A DNA stretch of 41,078 bases, taken from Thermococcus sp. (GTDB taxonomy: Archaea; Methanobacteriota_B; Thermococci; Thermococcales; Thermococcaceae). Made by a program: the position numbers and the translations under genes. Each line of letters opens with the position of its first letter. Positions within the stretch are counted from its first letter, which is position 1. The stretch is from NCBI RefSeq assembly GCF_015523185.1, contig NZ_WAKV01000062.1, positions 1 through 41,078 of the forward strand, written 5' to 3'. A model generated the notes under the pieces. The model made no database searches and had not been told where the DNA came from. It saw only the letters and a program-made list of their open reading frames with translations. This document shows, one piece after another, positions 23,886 through 32,543 of the stretch.

Positions 23886-24214
23886 TCGTAGGCCCTCCAC
23901 ACGTAGCCACACTTGGTGCATTTATAGAATATCGTGCTCGGCTCATCTCCAGCCCTCGTCTGCATCTCCCACCAGTAGGCGGTATCGTTACCACACTTCG
24001 GACAGGTTACCTTCGTTGTCGGCAACGTCTTGACGTCCTGCTCAATAACGACTATTTCCTCATCAGGCTTGTGCTCGACTTTCTGGGTTATTCTTGTTTT
24101 AGCTCTGTCTTTTTCCTCATCAAAGGGCTCTTCATAGCCACAAACCCTACAAACCCAAACCTTTCTCTTCCTATCAGGGAGCATAAGGTTACCGCATTTG
24201 GGACAGAACTTCAT
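23882..24214 (-). CDS. tfs: Transcription factor S (TFS/TFIIS-like)
   Basis: The 110-residue protein has two zinc ribbons: CPKCGN...CRVCG at residues 4-25, and a C-terminal CPKCGNDTAYWW...CTKCGYVW. The acidic hairpin reads RAGDEPSTIFYKC; the Asp-Glu pair is the catalytic tip that restarts RNA cleavage in backtracked RNA polymerase. This is the canonical archaeal TFS. The ATG at 24214 follows GGAGAGGTGGTG; an ATG at 24277 would add 21 unlike residues. Confidence 0.95.
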   Translation of the reverse strand: MKFCPKCGNLMLPDRKRKVWVCRVCGYEEPFDEEKDRAKTRITQKVEHKPDEEIVVIEQDVKTLPTTKVTCPKCGNDTAYWWEMQTRAGDEPSTIFYKCTKCGYVWRAYE

Positions 24215-24295
24215 AGACACCACCTCTCCAGCCGGGGGTTGGGTATGTGGGAGGAGAATAAAAAGTTTTGCCAGCATCCAAAAGAATTCTCGGAT

Positions 24296-24721
24296 TTATT
24301 CCTTAATGTAAAATTCGACACTGACCGAAAGTGTCCTGTCCCTTGTTGATATACTCTTTACTATTTTATAGTGCCCGGGCGAAAGTCTGAGTTTGGTCAA
24401 ATCTATCTTCTGGCTCCAGCTCTTTCCCGGCTCGAGCTGGACAGCTGACTGTATGAACATGATGTCGAGTTTTACCTTAACCCACTTACCGTTTTCCTCC
24501 CGGTAGAGCTCGAAGGGGTAGCCAACGGTCACGGTTTCGTTGCCATTGTTGACAACCGTTAATGTCATAGTATCTGTTGGGGAGTAGCTTTCCCTGTTGA
24601 GCTTCAGCTGGATAGGGGCATTTTTATCAAGGGAAGCCTCAGCCGAACCACTCGGCCCGAGAAACACATAACCCCCGACCAGGACTGCGATTATTAAAAC
24701 CGCAAGCGCGACCCTTTTCAT
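24296..24721 (-). CDS. Membrane-anchored extracellular immunoglobulin-like domain protein
   Basis: The 141-residue protein starts with a signal-anchor (MKRVALAVLIIAVLVGGYVFLG), then a single beta-sandwich domain. It contains LKLNRESYSPTDTMTLTVVNNGNETVTVGYPFELY and ends LSVSVEFYIKE. The pattern resembles the bacterial Ig-like domains found in many small exported proteins. It is probably a surface-anchored protein of unknown partner. The ATG at 24721 follows GGTGGT at five bases. The ~300-base stretch upstream (24722-25023) holds a GC-rich island, promoter and terminator signals but no other gene. Confidence 0.7.
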   Translation of the reverse strand: MKRVALAVLIIAVLVGGYVFLGPSGSAEASLDKNAPIQLKLNRESYSPTDTMTLTVVNNGNETVTVGYPFELYREENGKWVKVKLDIMFIQSAVQLEPGKSWSQKIDLTKLRLSPGHYKIVKSISTRDRTLSVSVEFYIKE

Positions 24722-24852
24722 GGATACCACCAAAACAACTAATTGTCTAAGTAATTAACGCTTTCGTTCACTTCAACGTGATTTGAAGGGTTGATTTAAG
24801 ATGAATGATTTGAGTTTCTTATTCCAGCCCCCTGATTTAACCCGCTTATTTT

Positions 24853-24912
24853 ACGCGCACGGCTACGGTGCCCGGCGGGGGTGCGCGGTGAATGAAGGCC
24901 AGGCACCGCTGG
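24853..24912 (-). ncRNA. Candidate GC-rich structured RNA
   Basis: A ~70-base GC-rich island lies in AT-rich intergenic DNA. It can form a seven-base-pair stem, 24854-24860 with 24881-24887, or alternatively a stem of CGGTGCC with GGCACCG (24866-24872 with 24902-24908). A strong minus-strand promoter (GAAAAGGTTATAAGC, 24931-24945) predicts a start near 24911. Unlike the RNA at 12.9-13.1 kb it has no ACA box after a stem, and no C/D boxes, so its class is unknown. It might also be a structured leader of the exported-protein gene at 24721. The strand is inferred only from the promoter. Confidence 0.4.
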
Positions 24913-24930
24913 AAACGGCTACAGAAGCCA

Positions 24931-24945
24931 GCTTATAACCTTTTC
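24931..24945 (-). promoter_or_regulatory. BRE/TATA promoter facing the GC-rich island
   Basis: The minus strand reads GAAAAGGTTATAAGC, with TATA at 24933-24938. It starts just after the glyA terminator tracts and would begin transcripts near 24911 that enter the GC-rich island and possibly the exported-protein gene. Confidence 0.6.
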
Positions 24946-24948
24946 TTC

Positions 24949-24968
24949 AAAAAAATCCAACAAAAAAA
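24949..24968 (-). terminator. Double poly-T terminator of glyA
   Basis: Two runs of seven T on the minus strand (24962-24968 and 24949-24955), separated by GTTGGA, lie 56 bases after the glyA stop. Archaeal RNA polymerase terminates at such T tracts. Confidence 0.6.
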
Positions 24969-25023
24969 CTTCAGTCTTGCAAAGTGCACAACGTAGAAGG
25001 GGTAAAAAGTGGAGAGAAACCAA

Positions 25024-26307
25024 TCACTCCCTGAGCGGGAGCCCATGGTCGAAGGAGTAGTAGACCTTCTGGAACTCGGCGCGGAAGCCATAGACGTCGC
25101 GCCTGACCTTGGCAGGATCCTCCCTGTCGATGAGGACGCGCCTGATGAAGTGGGCAATCTCCTTCATGTCATCCTCAAACATTCCAACGCGGGTCATCTC
25201 CTGGACGCCTATCCTGAGACCGCTTGGCTCGTTGACCTTCTCAAGCGGGTCCCACGGCAGGAGGTTCTTGTTGAGGATTATGCCCGCTTCCTCCAAGAGG
25301 GGAGCCGCCCAGCCACCGGCCGCTGGATGGAGGTCTGAGACATCAACTATTACCTGGTGGCTCTCGGTGTAGCCCTTGTCCTCGCCTATGACTTTAAAGC
25401 CCTCCTCAGCGAGAGCCTCGGCGAGGGCCTTTGCGTTCTTGACTATCTGTTCTGCATACTTCTCACCGTATTCGAGCATCTCGGCCGCGGTGAGGGTCTT
25501 TCCTGCCATGTGGTGGAGGTGGTGGTTGCTTAAAACGCCAGGGAAGATGGCCCACTGGAGCTTGGCTATCTCCTCCGTCTCGCCGAAGCGCTTGTAGATA
25601 ATCACACCGCCCTGCGGTCCCGGGAAGGTCTTGTGGGTTGAGGCCGTGATTATGTCTGCTCCTTCCCTGAGCGGGTCCTGGAACTGCTTGCCGGCTATAA
25701 GGCCAAGGACGTGGGCGCCGTCGTACATGACGTAGGCACCAACCTCCTTCGCAACGGGCGCGAGCTCCTTGACCGGGTGCGGGAACGGGAAGAGAGAACC
25801 ACCGAAGACGACTATCTTTGGCTCAAGCTCGCGGATGAGCTTCTCGGCCTTGTCAACGTCAATGTTGAACTCTTCGTTATCGAAGGGCCAGGTGTGAACC
25901 TCCAAACCGCGCATTCCAGCGGCACCGAAGGGCATGTGGCTTATATGACCACCGTGGCTAGTGTGCAGAACGATTGCCTTGTCCCCTGGCTGGGTTAGGC
26001 CGAAGAAGACTGCCTGGTTGGCGTTGGTTCCGGAAATCGGCCTGAGGTCGGCGAAATCGCTCTGGAAGAGCTTGGTGAAGAGTTCGACACCAATAAGCTC
26101 AACCTCGTCAACGTACTTACAGCCCTGATAATAGCGTTGCTTCGGCCAGCCTTCAGCGTATTTGTGCATGAATCCGCTCGCTACAGCTCTGGTGACGGTC
26201 GGAGAAGTCACGTTTTCGCTCGCTATGAGGTTTATCGTGTGGGCCCTCCAGTGCTCGTGGTCCTCAATAAAGTTCAGAACCTTGTCGCGGTATTCACGGT
26301 AGCTCAT
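25024..26307 (-). CDS. glyA: Serine hydroxymethyltransferase
   Basis: The 427-residue protein is an archaeal SHMT, a PLP enzyme that interconverts serine and glycine with a pterin one-carbon carrier. Seen are HRAHTINLIASENVTSP-type N-terminal residues (HWRAHTINLIASENV), GTNANQAVFFGL, the PLP-lysine segment TASTHKTFPGPQGG, and GLRIGVQEMTRVGM near the end. Length is standard. The ATG at 26307 follows GAGGTG at six bases; codons further upstream lie in the promoter. A TATA box (GGTTTATATCC) is at about 26340-26350. It is divergent from the m5U methyltransferase. Confidence 0.95.
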   Translation of the reverse strand: MSYREYRDKVLNFIEDHEHWRAHTINLIASENVTSPTVTRAVASGFMHKYAEGWPKQRYYQGCKYVDEVELIGVELFTKLFQSDFADLRPISGTNANQAVFFGLTQPGDKAIVLHTSHGGHISHMPFGAAGMRGLEVHTWPFDNEEFNIDVDKAEKLIRELEPKIVVFGGSLFPFPHPVKELAPVAKEVGAYVMYDGAHVLGLIAGKQFQDPLREGADIITASTHKTFPGPQGGVIIYKRFGETEEIAKLQWAIFPGVLSNHHLHHMAGKTLTAAEMLEYGEKYAEQIVKNAKALAEALAEEGFKVIGEDKGYTESHQVIVDVSDLHPAAGGWAAPLLEEAGIILNKNLLPWDPLEKVNEPSGLRIGVQEMTRVGMFEDDMKEIAHFIRRVLIDREDPAKVRRDVYGFRAEFQKVYYSFDHGLPLRE

Positions 26308-26431
26308 CGTGGACACCTCGGTTGTGCTTCGAACGATGGGGATATAAACCTTACCACACCTGTGCACACGTGCAGAGTTGTGCATTATCGTATTCGATGG
26401 GTTCTTAAACCGAGACCAAGAGGTACCCCTC

Positions 26432-27700
26432 ATGATTGCCGGCAGGGTCGAAGGACTCAGTGATGACGGACTGGGAATCGTAAGGGCCAAAAAGAAGCCA
26501 GTTTTCATTCCATTCACTTATCCCGGGGATTATGTGGAAGTTCACGGCACAAAGAGGCGCTTTGGAAGGTTACTAGCGAGGGACTTCGCCCTGCTTGAAC
26601 ACTCGCCGTTACGGCAGAGGCCAAGGTGCCTGCACTTCGGGAAGTGCGGGGGCTGTCTCTGGCAGGGGCTTAAATACGGGGCTCAGCTTAAACTTAAGGG
26701 CGAACTTTTCGAGCGAATCACGGGGATAAACGCACCTATTAAAGGCTCACCAAAAATCTGGGGCTTCCGCAACGTGAGCAACTTCATAGTCACAACCGAA
26801 GGAATCGGACTCAAGGAGTACGGAAACCCTCTCGGAGTCGTTGATTTAAAGGAGTGCCCGGTCTTCTCGAAGAGAACGCCGGAATACCTCCGCTCCCTCA
26901 CGGGTTTTCTAAGGGAAACTGGCCTGAGCCCGTGGAACCTGAGAGCAAAAAGCGGTGAAGTCCACTACATCCAGGTGAGAGAGGGCAAGTTCACGGGCGA
27001 GGTTATGGTGAACCTTATTGCCCATGTCGAACCTTCGAGAGAAGTTAGGGAGGCTTTCAAGGACTACTTTTCCTTCGCTACCTCCCTCTACTGGAGCCTG
27101 AAGGCAGATGAGAGGGATGACCCCCGCGGTGAGGCGACGCTAGTGAAAGGAAAGCCCTACATACGCGAGCACATCCGGGACGTCACTTACCTGATACATC
27201 TCAATTCCTTCTTCCAGACTAACAGCTACGCCTTACCTCTCCTCCTTAAGGCCGTTGAAGGCTTTACCGGTGGGGAGAAGGTCCTTGACCTTTACTCTGG
27301 CGTTGGGACGTTTGGGGTCTACTTGGCGAAGAGGGGCTTTAGAGTTGAGGGGATAGAAATCAACCCCTTCGCCGTTGAGATGGCCAACGAAAACGCCCGA
27401 ATTAACGATGTCAGTGCAACCTTTAAGGTCGGAAGGGCCGAGGAGACACCAATAGGGGACTATGATACTGTAATCGTTGACCCACCGAGAAAAGGACTCA
27501 AAGAGGTTGCAGAACTCCTCGTAAAGAGCGGGATTGAGAAAATCGTTTACGTCTCCTGCAACCCGAAAGCCTTCAAACTCGACTACGGGAGGCATCTGAA
27601 AAAGGCCTACCGCATTGAAAACGCCCTCCTCATTGACATGTTCCCCCATACGCCACACGTTGAGGCAGTGGTTGAGCTCCGCAGACGGTTAGGTTTTTAA
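26432..27700 (+). CDS. RumA/TrmA-family RNA m5U methyltransferase (Fe-S)
   Basis: The 422-residue protein begins with a TRAM-like domain (VEGLSDDGLGIVRAKKKPVFIPFTYPGDYVEV). It then has a cysteine set CLHFGKCGGC with a later Cys in KECPVF, which would hold a [4Fe-4S] cluster. The SAM-dependent domain follows, with LDLYSGVGTFGVYLA, DPPRKGL, the nucleophile VSCNPKAF and the base PHTPHVEAV. Archaeal members modify U54 of tRNA or specific 23S rRNA uridines. I cannot tell which from sequence alone. The ATG at 26432 is preceded by GAGGTACCCCTC. A TATA-like TTCTTAAAC is at 26402-26410. Confidence 0.9.
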   Translation: MIAGRVEGLSDDGLGIVRAKKKPVFIPFTYPGDYVEVHGTKRRFGRLLARDFALLEHSPLRQRPRCLHFGKCGGCLWQGLKYGAQLKLKGELFERITGINAPIKGSPKIWGFRNVSNFIVTTEGIGLKEYGNPLGVVDLKECPVFSKRTPEYLRSLTGFLRETGLSPWNLRAKSGEVHYIQVREGKFTGEVMVNLIAHVEPSREVREAFKDYFSFATSLYWSLKADERDDPRGEATLVKGKPYIREHIRDVTYLIHLNSFFQTNSYALPLLLKAVEGFTGGEKVLDLYSGVGTFGVYLAKRGFRVEGIEINPFAVEMANENARINDVSATFKVGRAEETPIGDYDTVIVDPPRKGLKEVAELLVKSGIEKIVYVSCNPKAFKLDYGRHLKKAYRIENALLIDMFPHTPHVEAVVELRRRLGF

Positions 27701-27727
27701 AATCCTCACTACTACTCACGCTGGTAG

Positions 27728-27991
27728 AATTTCGCGGTCTTTGGCAGGAAGAAGAAGTTAAAATTCATAGATGGAATCCATCACGGAAGTCATCTAGATA
27801 CCGTCTGCGTATCCCAGAAGAGAGGACTAGAACTCATTGAGGACGCCATCATCGGAAAGTATCCGACTAAAAGTGTCGAATTCGAAAAGAAAAAGCTCTT
27901 TGGAAGGGAGAGAGTTGCCTACGAGGTCGTAGACATCCCCCTTGTCTGCGGATTGGTTCTAAGGGTTGTGAAGCGTGAGACGAGCCGGTGA
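27728..27991 (+). pseudogene. 5'-truncated coding remnant of unknown family
   Basis: After an in-frame TAG at 27725-27727 the frame stays open for 87 codons to TGA 27989-27991. It has good coding character (FIDGIHHGSHLDTVCVSQK, later YPTKSVEFEKKKLFGRERV). There is no ATG, GTG or TTG codon until seventeen codons before the stop, so it cannot start normally. It starts directly after the methyltransferase gene. It looks like the C-terminal part of a gene whose 5' end was deleted or frameshifted. The stop overlaps the GTG of the next gene as GTGA, suggesting the intact ancestor was translationally coupled to it. I recognise no family. Confidence 0.55.
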
Positions 27992-28521
27992 CGGCGTTTC
28001 CCGTTCTGAAGGGAACGGAGGTCGAGTTCGCAGTTGAGAACGTCCTGGAGTGGAGAAAGTGGCCCGAGGCCGACGTCTCCGAGATAGTTCTAAACGAGCA
28101 CTCCCCGGCGGTCGTTTTCTACGCAATGGACTACATAGAGCGGAAGGAGGCATACCTCAACTCCGAAAAACTCCACGTCAAGCTGGCGTTTTTTGCCTAT
28201 ACCGGAGCGGCGGAGGAGTTAAAGCAGGAGACGGCGAAACTACCCGATGGCAAGGACGTCGTCATTGACCTCAACGAGGCCGAAATACTTCTCCCTGCAT
28301 CCGTAAGCGTTCAGGGCGCGTTCATAGACGATTACGTGATGACCGTCCATGTCCTTGAGCTTGAGGAAGTCGAAACGCCCTGTGGCGATGGCTACGTGAT
28401 GCTCCTAAGCAACGAGCCCATCGGGAAGCTTAGGGCCTTCGCGCTGAAGGAAAACCTAAAGGGAGAAATCGAAAAAGGAACGAGTCTAAAGCTCGCCGGA
28501 TGGCTCCAGGGCGGGCTTTAA
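27988..28521 (+). CDS. Hypothetical protein (Thermococcales type)
   Basis: The 177-residue protein has no signal peptide or membrane segment. It is acidic, with mixed alpha/beta character (VEFAVENVLEWRKWPEADVSEIVL; VTPCGDG-like VETPCGDGYVMLLSNEP). I recognise no family and no catalytic motif. The start is GTG at 27988, overlapping the stop of the truncated upstream frame. A weak GTGAG lies eight bases before it. Loss of the upstream coding start may have reduced its translation. It converges with a small zinc-ribbon gene eight bases away. Confidence 0.6.
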   Translation: MTAFPVLKGTEVEFAVENVLEWRKWPEADVSEIVLNEHSPAVVFYAMDYIERKEAYLNSEKLHVKLAFFAYTGAAEELKQETAKLPDGKDVVIDLNEAEILLPASVSVQGAFIDDYVMTVHVLELEEVETPCGDGYVMLLSNEPIGKLRAFALKENLKGEIEKGTSLKLAGWLQGGL

Positions 28522-28529
28522 CTTTATCA

Positions 28530-28706
28530 TCAATCAAAGTCCCATATTGTTCTTCCCTTGTAGAACAGCATCACGTAGCCACAGTTTTTGCAAATCACAA
28601 TCTTGACTTTATGGGCGGTGAAGCCCCACTTGCTGTCGAGCTTACCCTCTTCAACTTGAAACTCCGTTCCACCGCAGAGGGGACAGACCAACCGGCGCCT
28701 TTCCAC
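28530..28706 (-). CDS. Small zinc-ribbon protein
   Basis: This is a protein of about 58 residues with one zinc ribbon: CPLCGG near the N-terminus and CKNCGY 30 residues later, followed by VMLFYKGRTIWDFD. Such proteins often bind nucleic acid. The GTG at 28706 is preferred because GGTGA lies five bases upstream. A GTG at 28718 would add four residues but sits on that site. A minus-strand TATA (TTTTTATAC, about 28739-28747) fits a short leader. Confidence 0.75.
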   Translation of the reverse strand: MERRRLVCPLCGGTEFQVEEGKLDSKWGFTAHKVKIVICKNCGYVMLFYKGRTIWDFD

Positions 28707-28755
28707 AATTCTCACCACTCAAAGTTAGAAAAAAGAGTATAAAAATCTATCGGAA

Positions 28756-30552
28756 TCAAACCGCCCTCCAGAACGGGTCTTCTTTCGCCTTGACCTTTGC
28801 CGTCATCTTCAGGGCCTTTATATCCGTCTCCTCCAGCTCGTCCCTGAGCTGTTTGAGGAGCACTATGACGTCGTTCTTGCTGAGGTCAACGTAGAGGGTC
28901 TCACCGGGGTGGATGTGCCTGCCGACGATTGCCCCTTCAATCGCTATCGCAACCGCGTCGCCCTTCTTGGCCTCCTGAACGAAGTCGTTCTTGTTCTTGA
29001 TTGACTTAATCACGCCGACTTTTTCACCAGTTTCTTTGATGAGTGTAACTCCCGGCCTTATCCTGCCCTCAAGGACTTCAACACCAACTATCGCTGGCTT
29101 GCTCCTCCTGAAGACATAGCGCTCGTCGGGGTAGAGCCTGATAACTCCGGGGAATGTAACGTTCTTCAAAAGCTCGCGCTTCCGCTTTTCTTCCTCGGCT
29201 TTAACCCATGCCTCATAATCCTCGATGAGCTTGTAGATGACGTTGCCGACGAAGATTGGAACGCCCTTGGCCTTCGCTACTTCCTCGGCGTCTTCGTTAA
29301 CCTTCACGTTAAAGCCCAGAACGACACCGTACTTCGGTTCTTCCTCCCTAACGCTCAAGGCCTCCATCACGTCGGTCTTGCTTATGTTTCCAACGTCTGC
29401 CTTCCTTATCGGAATCCCCTTCTCCTGCAGTTCCTTGCTCAGGGCCTCAAGGCTTCCAAGCGTGTCGGCCTTGACGATGACGCCGACTTTTCCGGTGTTT
29501 ATGACGACGCTCTGTATCTGGTTAAGGATTTCTTGCTTGGCCTTCTTTATCTCCTCCTCGCTCCTCGCGGCTATGACGGGTGAACCGGCTAAGGCCTCCT
29601 CAAGGTCGGGGGCAGCTATCTTGACACCGGCAGCGGCTGTGACCTCATCAACTTGGTCGAAGCGGAACCTCGGGTCCCTAATCTCGTCAAGGGGCTTCGG
29701 CTTAAGGAGTGCGCGGATTTTCGTTACTATGGCCTTGTCTTTTCCACCGACAACTATAGTGTCATCCTTTCTCAGCGTTCCGTCGTAGATGATAACATCT
29801 ATCGTCGTTCCAAGGCCGAGCTCCTCTCTCACTTCGAGTATTGTACCCCTCGCAGGGCCGTCAACTTCTATCTTGAGCTTCTCCTCAAGGTATTTCTGGC
29901 TCAGTCCCGCAATGAGCACGAGAAGTTCCGGGATTCCAATACCGTACTTTGCCGAAATCGGGACTATGGCGAGTTCCCTCGTAAAGTTCTGAACTCTGTC
30001 AAAGCGGTTCGCCTGAAAGCCTAGCTCGTAGAACTTTCCTATCAGCTCCCAGAGCTTGGTTTCGAGCTCTTGAACTGCCCTCTGGTCCTGCTTCTTGATG
30101 TTCACCAAAAACGGCTCGTCTTCCTCAACGACCCAGCCCTTAATCCTGTCTATCTTGTTGGCGGCAACTATGAATGGGGTTTTGTAGCGCCTGAGTATTT
30201 CTATGCTCTCTATCGTCTGGGGCTGGAAGCCCTCGTTGATATCAACTACCAGAACAGCTAAATCCGCCAGGCTTCCTCCCCTAGCCCTCAAACTCGTGAA
30301 TGCCTCGTGACCGGGGGTGTCTATGAAGAGCAAACCGGGGAGCTTTATCTCGCCCTTCCAGAGCTTTATGAGGGGACCAGCGAGTTGCTTGACGACGTCA
30401 ATCGGGACCTCTGTCGCGCCTATATGTTGCGTTATTCCCCCGGCTTCCTTGCTAGCCACGTTAGTTTTTCTTATTCTGTCGAGCAATGTCGTCTTACCGT
30501 GGTCAACGTGACCGAGAACCGCTATAATAGGCTGTCTAATCCTCTTGGCCAT
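28756..30552 (-). CDS. infB: Translation initiation factor aIF5B/IF-2
   Basis: The 598-residue protein is aIF5B, the GTPase for subunit joining. Its G motifs are GHVDHGKTT (14-22), DTPGHEAF, NKIDRIKG and SAKYG. Domains II, III and IV follow, ending in KVKAKEDPFWRAV. No intein is present, whereas inteins occur in aIF5B of several Pyrococcus species and, as I recall, T. kodakarensis. The ATG at 30552 has GGTG six bases upstream; GTG 30561 and ATG 30558 are on that site. A minus-strand TATA-like CTTTAAAAGG at 30588-30597 gives it its own promoter downstream of ndk. Confidence 0.96.
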   Translation of the reverse strand: MAKRIRQPIIAVLGHVDHGKTTLLDRIRKTNVASKEAGGITQHIGATEVPIDVVKQLAGPLIKLWKGEIKLPGLLFIDTPGHEAFTSLRARGGSLADLAVLVVDINEGFQPQTIESIEILRRYKTPFIVAANKIDRIKGWVVEEDEPFLVNIKKQDQRAVQELETKLWELIGKFYELGFQANRFDRVQNFTRELAIVPISAKYGIGIPELLVLIAGLSQKYLEEKLKIEVDGPARGTILEVREELGLGTTIDVIIYDGTLRKDDTIVVGGKDKAIVTKIRALLKPKPLDEIRDPRFRFDQVDEVTAAAGVKIAAPDLEEALAGSPVIAARSEEEIKKAKQEILNQIQSVVINTGKVGVIVKADTLGSLEALSKELQEKGIPIRKADVGNISKTDVMEALSVREEEPKYGVVLGFNVKVNEDAEEVAKAKGVPIFVGNVIYKLIEDYEAWVKAEEEKRKRELLKNVTFPGVIRLYPDERYVFRRSKPAIVGVEVLEGRIRPGVTLIKETGEKVGVIKSIKNKNDFVQEAKKGDAVAIAIEGAIVGRHIHPGETLYVDLSKNDVIVLLKQLRDELEETDIKALKMTAKVKAKEDPFWRAV

Positions 30553-30643
30553 TTCCATCACCTAAGCTTTAGCTCAAGCCAGGCCTTTTAAAGGGTTCGT
30601 CTACTAACCCCTGGGGAAATCGGGAAGAAACAGGAAGAAAAGC

Positions 30644-31168
30644 CTAACGTTCCATACAATCCATGCTGTCCAGATACTCCTTTCTGGCCCTGGAGTGGGT
30701 GTGGTAGAACCAGTCTGAAGCTTTACAGTACTCAAAGAGTTCCTCGGGCTTGAAGTAGAGACTTATCTCCCTCTCAGCGCTTTCCGGACTGTCGGAGGCG
30801 TGGATAACGTTGTATATTGCATCACCGACGTCGAGGCCGTAGTCGCCCCTTATGCTCCCTGGTTCGGCATCCTTGGGGTCAGTCGCCCCCGCCATCTTCC
30901 TGACGACGCTTATCGCATAACGTCCTTCAACGACCATGACCACGCTCGGAGCCTTGGTTATGTAATCTATCAGAGCCTCGAAGAAGGGCTTGCCCCTGTG
31001 CTCCTCGTAGTGCTTTTCAGCCAACTCGCGGTCAATCCATATCATCTTCATTCCCACAATTTTGAGGCCTCTTTTTTCAAAACGGCTTATGATTTCGCCC
31101 ATCAGTCCACGGACAACCGCGTCGGGCTTCAGAATAACGAGGGTTCTCTCTATCTGTTTGTCCGCCAT
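30644..31168 (-). CDS. ndk: Nucleoside diphosphate kinase
   Basis: The 174-residue protein has [20 protein letters not shown] at the start, the phospho-His in [17 protein letters not shown], and a short C-terminal extension. It equilibrates NTP and dNTP pools. The ATG at 31168 follows GGTG; a longer frame to 31267 has no site. In many archaea ndk follows rpl24e directly and precedes infB. Here a secreted-protein gene separates it from rpl24e. A TATA-like CCTATTAAC at about 31208-31217 suggests ndk now has its own promoter. Confidence 0.96.
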   Translation of the reverse strand: MADKQIERTLVILKPDAVVRGLMGEIISRFEKRGLKIVGMKMIWIDRELAEKHYEEHRGKPFFEALIDYITKAPSVVMVVEGRYAISVVRKMAGATDPKDAEPGSIRGDYGLDVGDAIYNVIHASDSPESAEREISLYFKPEELFEYCKASDWFYHTHSRARKEYLDSMDCMER

Positions 31169-31259
31169 CGGCAACACCAGTTGTAGAATGGGGAATGTAG
31201 TTAATAGGTTTTTTGGAGTCCATGAGAAGAGGCACAAACGAAGGGAAAAGAAAGAAATA

Positions 31260-32417
31260 TCAGCCAACTTTTACGTACCATGTAACTCCGCCCCAGGTCT
31301 CGTGAGTATCCCAACCACTGTAATATTGGAACATTGCTTGGAACTTTACGTTTACTATAGCATGCCATTGTCCATTGTGAAGCACGTTCTGGCTCACGCT
31401 CCCTTCCGATGCAACGTTTGTCTTGAAGGAATACTTAGCATCATCAGAGTCTGTATTAAACTTCAAGAGCCACGTGGCTTTTTTAGTGTATCTATCAATT
31501 GCAGGGAGCATTTTAGAGTCAGGTATCGTCACGGTAAACGTGACGGCAGGAGGGTATCCTATAGTAACCTGAATGGTACTGTGTCCACCTAAGGATTCCA
31601 CCGGGTCAGCTTCTCCTAGCTTGGGATTAAGATTATGTTCAAGGTTCCAGTTGTGAATTATTTTGGCGGATTTAGTTACATAATATTTGTAGTTCTCATC
31701 CTCCCCAACTTCCCATAGACCATATCCAGGGTCTATTTCGTATCTTCCTCCCCCACTTTTGTCTGGGGCAACCAAAAAGTACTCCCTGTTGGGATCGTTG
31801 TCATTCCAGAGACCATACATATAGAACTTTGCATAGATGTTTCCATAGGGCGGGTCGTTGACTTCAATCTTTACTGGGCCGAAATTGTGCCAGTATGGGG
31901 AGCTTTCTCCTGTGTATGTCCTAACGTTTCCATTGCTATCAACGCTTTTCGCTTCCCAGCTCGGAGGAAGGCCAGCATCCTTGCCGAGGGGGATGTTCTC
32001 CCCAAAGGTGGGCCTTTTCACTGCCCATTTTGAGAGTTTCTCCCTGAGCATCAATGAGGTTAGTGGATACCCCTTCCTTGAGGCTATTATATATACGCTA
32101 ACCCTCCCGTCCTTTGCCACCTTTATTCCGTATCCATAGAGAGCGAAGCTAGGTGGAATATCTGGAACAGCATAGACGTGCCACTTCGCCTTTGGAGCGC
32201 TCTTCAAAACGAACTCCTGAACAGCTTTCTGAACATTCTTAACGTCCAGCGGAAGGCCATTCGGGGTGTAGAGGAGAAGGGTTGTGTAGTTGTTGCCCGG
32301 AATCCTCTGAACCGCTGGGGTTACGTACTGAACGTTGCCCCCGGTTGGATAAGCAGATGCCAAAAACAGACTTCCAACCAAGACTCCGAGTACAAACCAT
32401 ACCACTTTCTGTCGCAT
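31260..32417 (-). CDS. Secreted protein of unknown function
   Basis: The 385-residue protein has a clear signal peptide ([23 protein letters not shown]). The mature part is rich in Tyr, Trp, Gly, Pro and Asn, looks beta-rich and has no cysteines, hence no disulfides. Segments include [26 protein letters not shown] and, at the end, [17 protein letters not shown] recognise no family or enzyme motif. Its DNA is more AT-rich than neighbours, and it interrupts the ribosomal-protein/ndk/infB block. GGGGGGTC precedes the ATG at 32417, and a TATA-like ACTTAAATAC lies near 32463-32472. A pyrimidine-rich tract after the stop (about 31237-31255) could terminate it. Confidence 0.75.
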   Translation of the reverse strand: MRQKVVWFVLGVLVGSLFLASAYPTGGNVQYVTPAVQRIPGNNYTTLLLYTPNGLPLDVKNVQKAVQEFVLKSAPKAKWHVYAVPDIPPSFALYGYGIKVAKDGRVSVYIIASRKGYPLTSLMLREKLSKWAVKRPTFGENIPLGKDAGLPPSWEAKSVDSNGNVRTYTGESSPYWHNFGPVKIEVNDPPYGNIYAKFYMYGLWNDNDPNREYFLVAPDKSGGGRYEIDPGYGLWEVGEDENYKYYVTKSAKIIHNWNLEHNLNPKLGEADPVESLGGHSTIQVTIGYPPAVTFTVTIPDSKMLPAIDRYTKKATWLLKFNTDSDDAKYSFKTNVASEGSVSQNVLHNGQWHAIVNVKFQAMFQYYSGWDTHETWGGVTWYVKVG

Positions 32418-32543
32418 CCGACCCCCCCAACGGGGTTGTCAAGTGAAACTAACTGGCTTTTAGTATTTAAGTATTTCGTTCTCTCAAAATTAAGGATTCA
32501 CAAAAGTACTCATTGAATTAAAATTACTAAGAAAAGAAAGAAA

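Noticed and set aside
24795-24840. A C/D-like sRNA from GATGAATGA to CCTGA on the plus strand
   Set aside because: The C box does not fit RUGAUGA and internal D'/C' boxes are missing.
24853-24945. tRNA, H/ACA or C/D RNA in the second GC-rich island
   Set aside because: There is no T-loop GTTCRA, no ACA directly after a stem, and no UGAUGA/CUGA pair at usual spacing, so only a generic structured RNA is proposed.
31169-32543. A transposon or IS carrying the secreted protein gene
   Set aside because: I see no transposase, terminal inverted repeats or target-site duplication at either side, so the insertion mechanism stays open.
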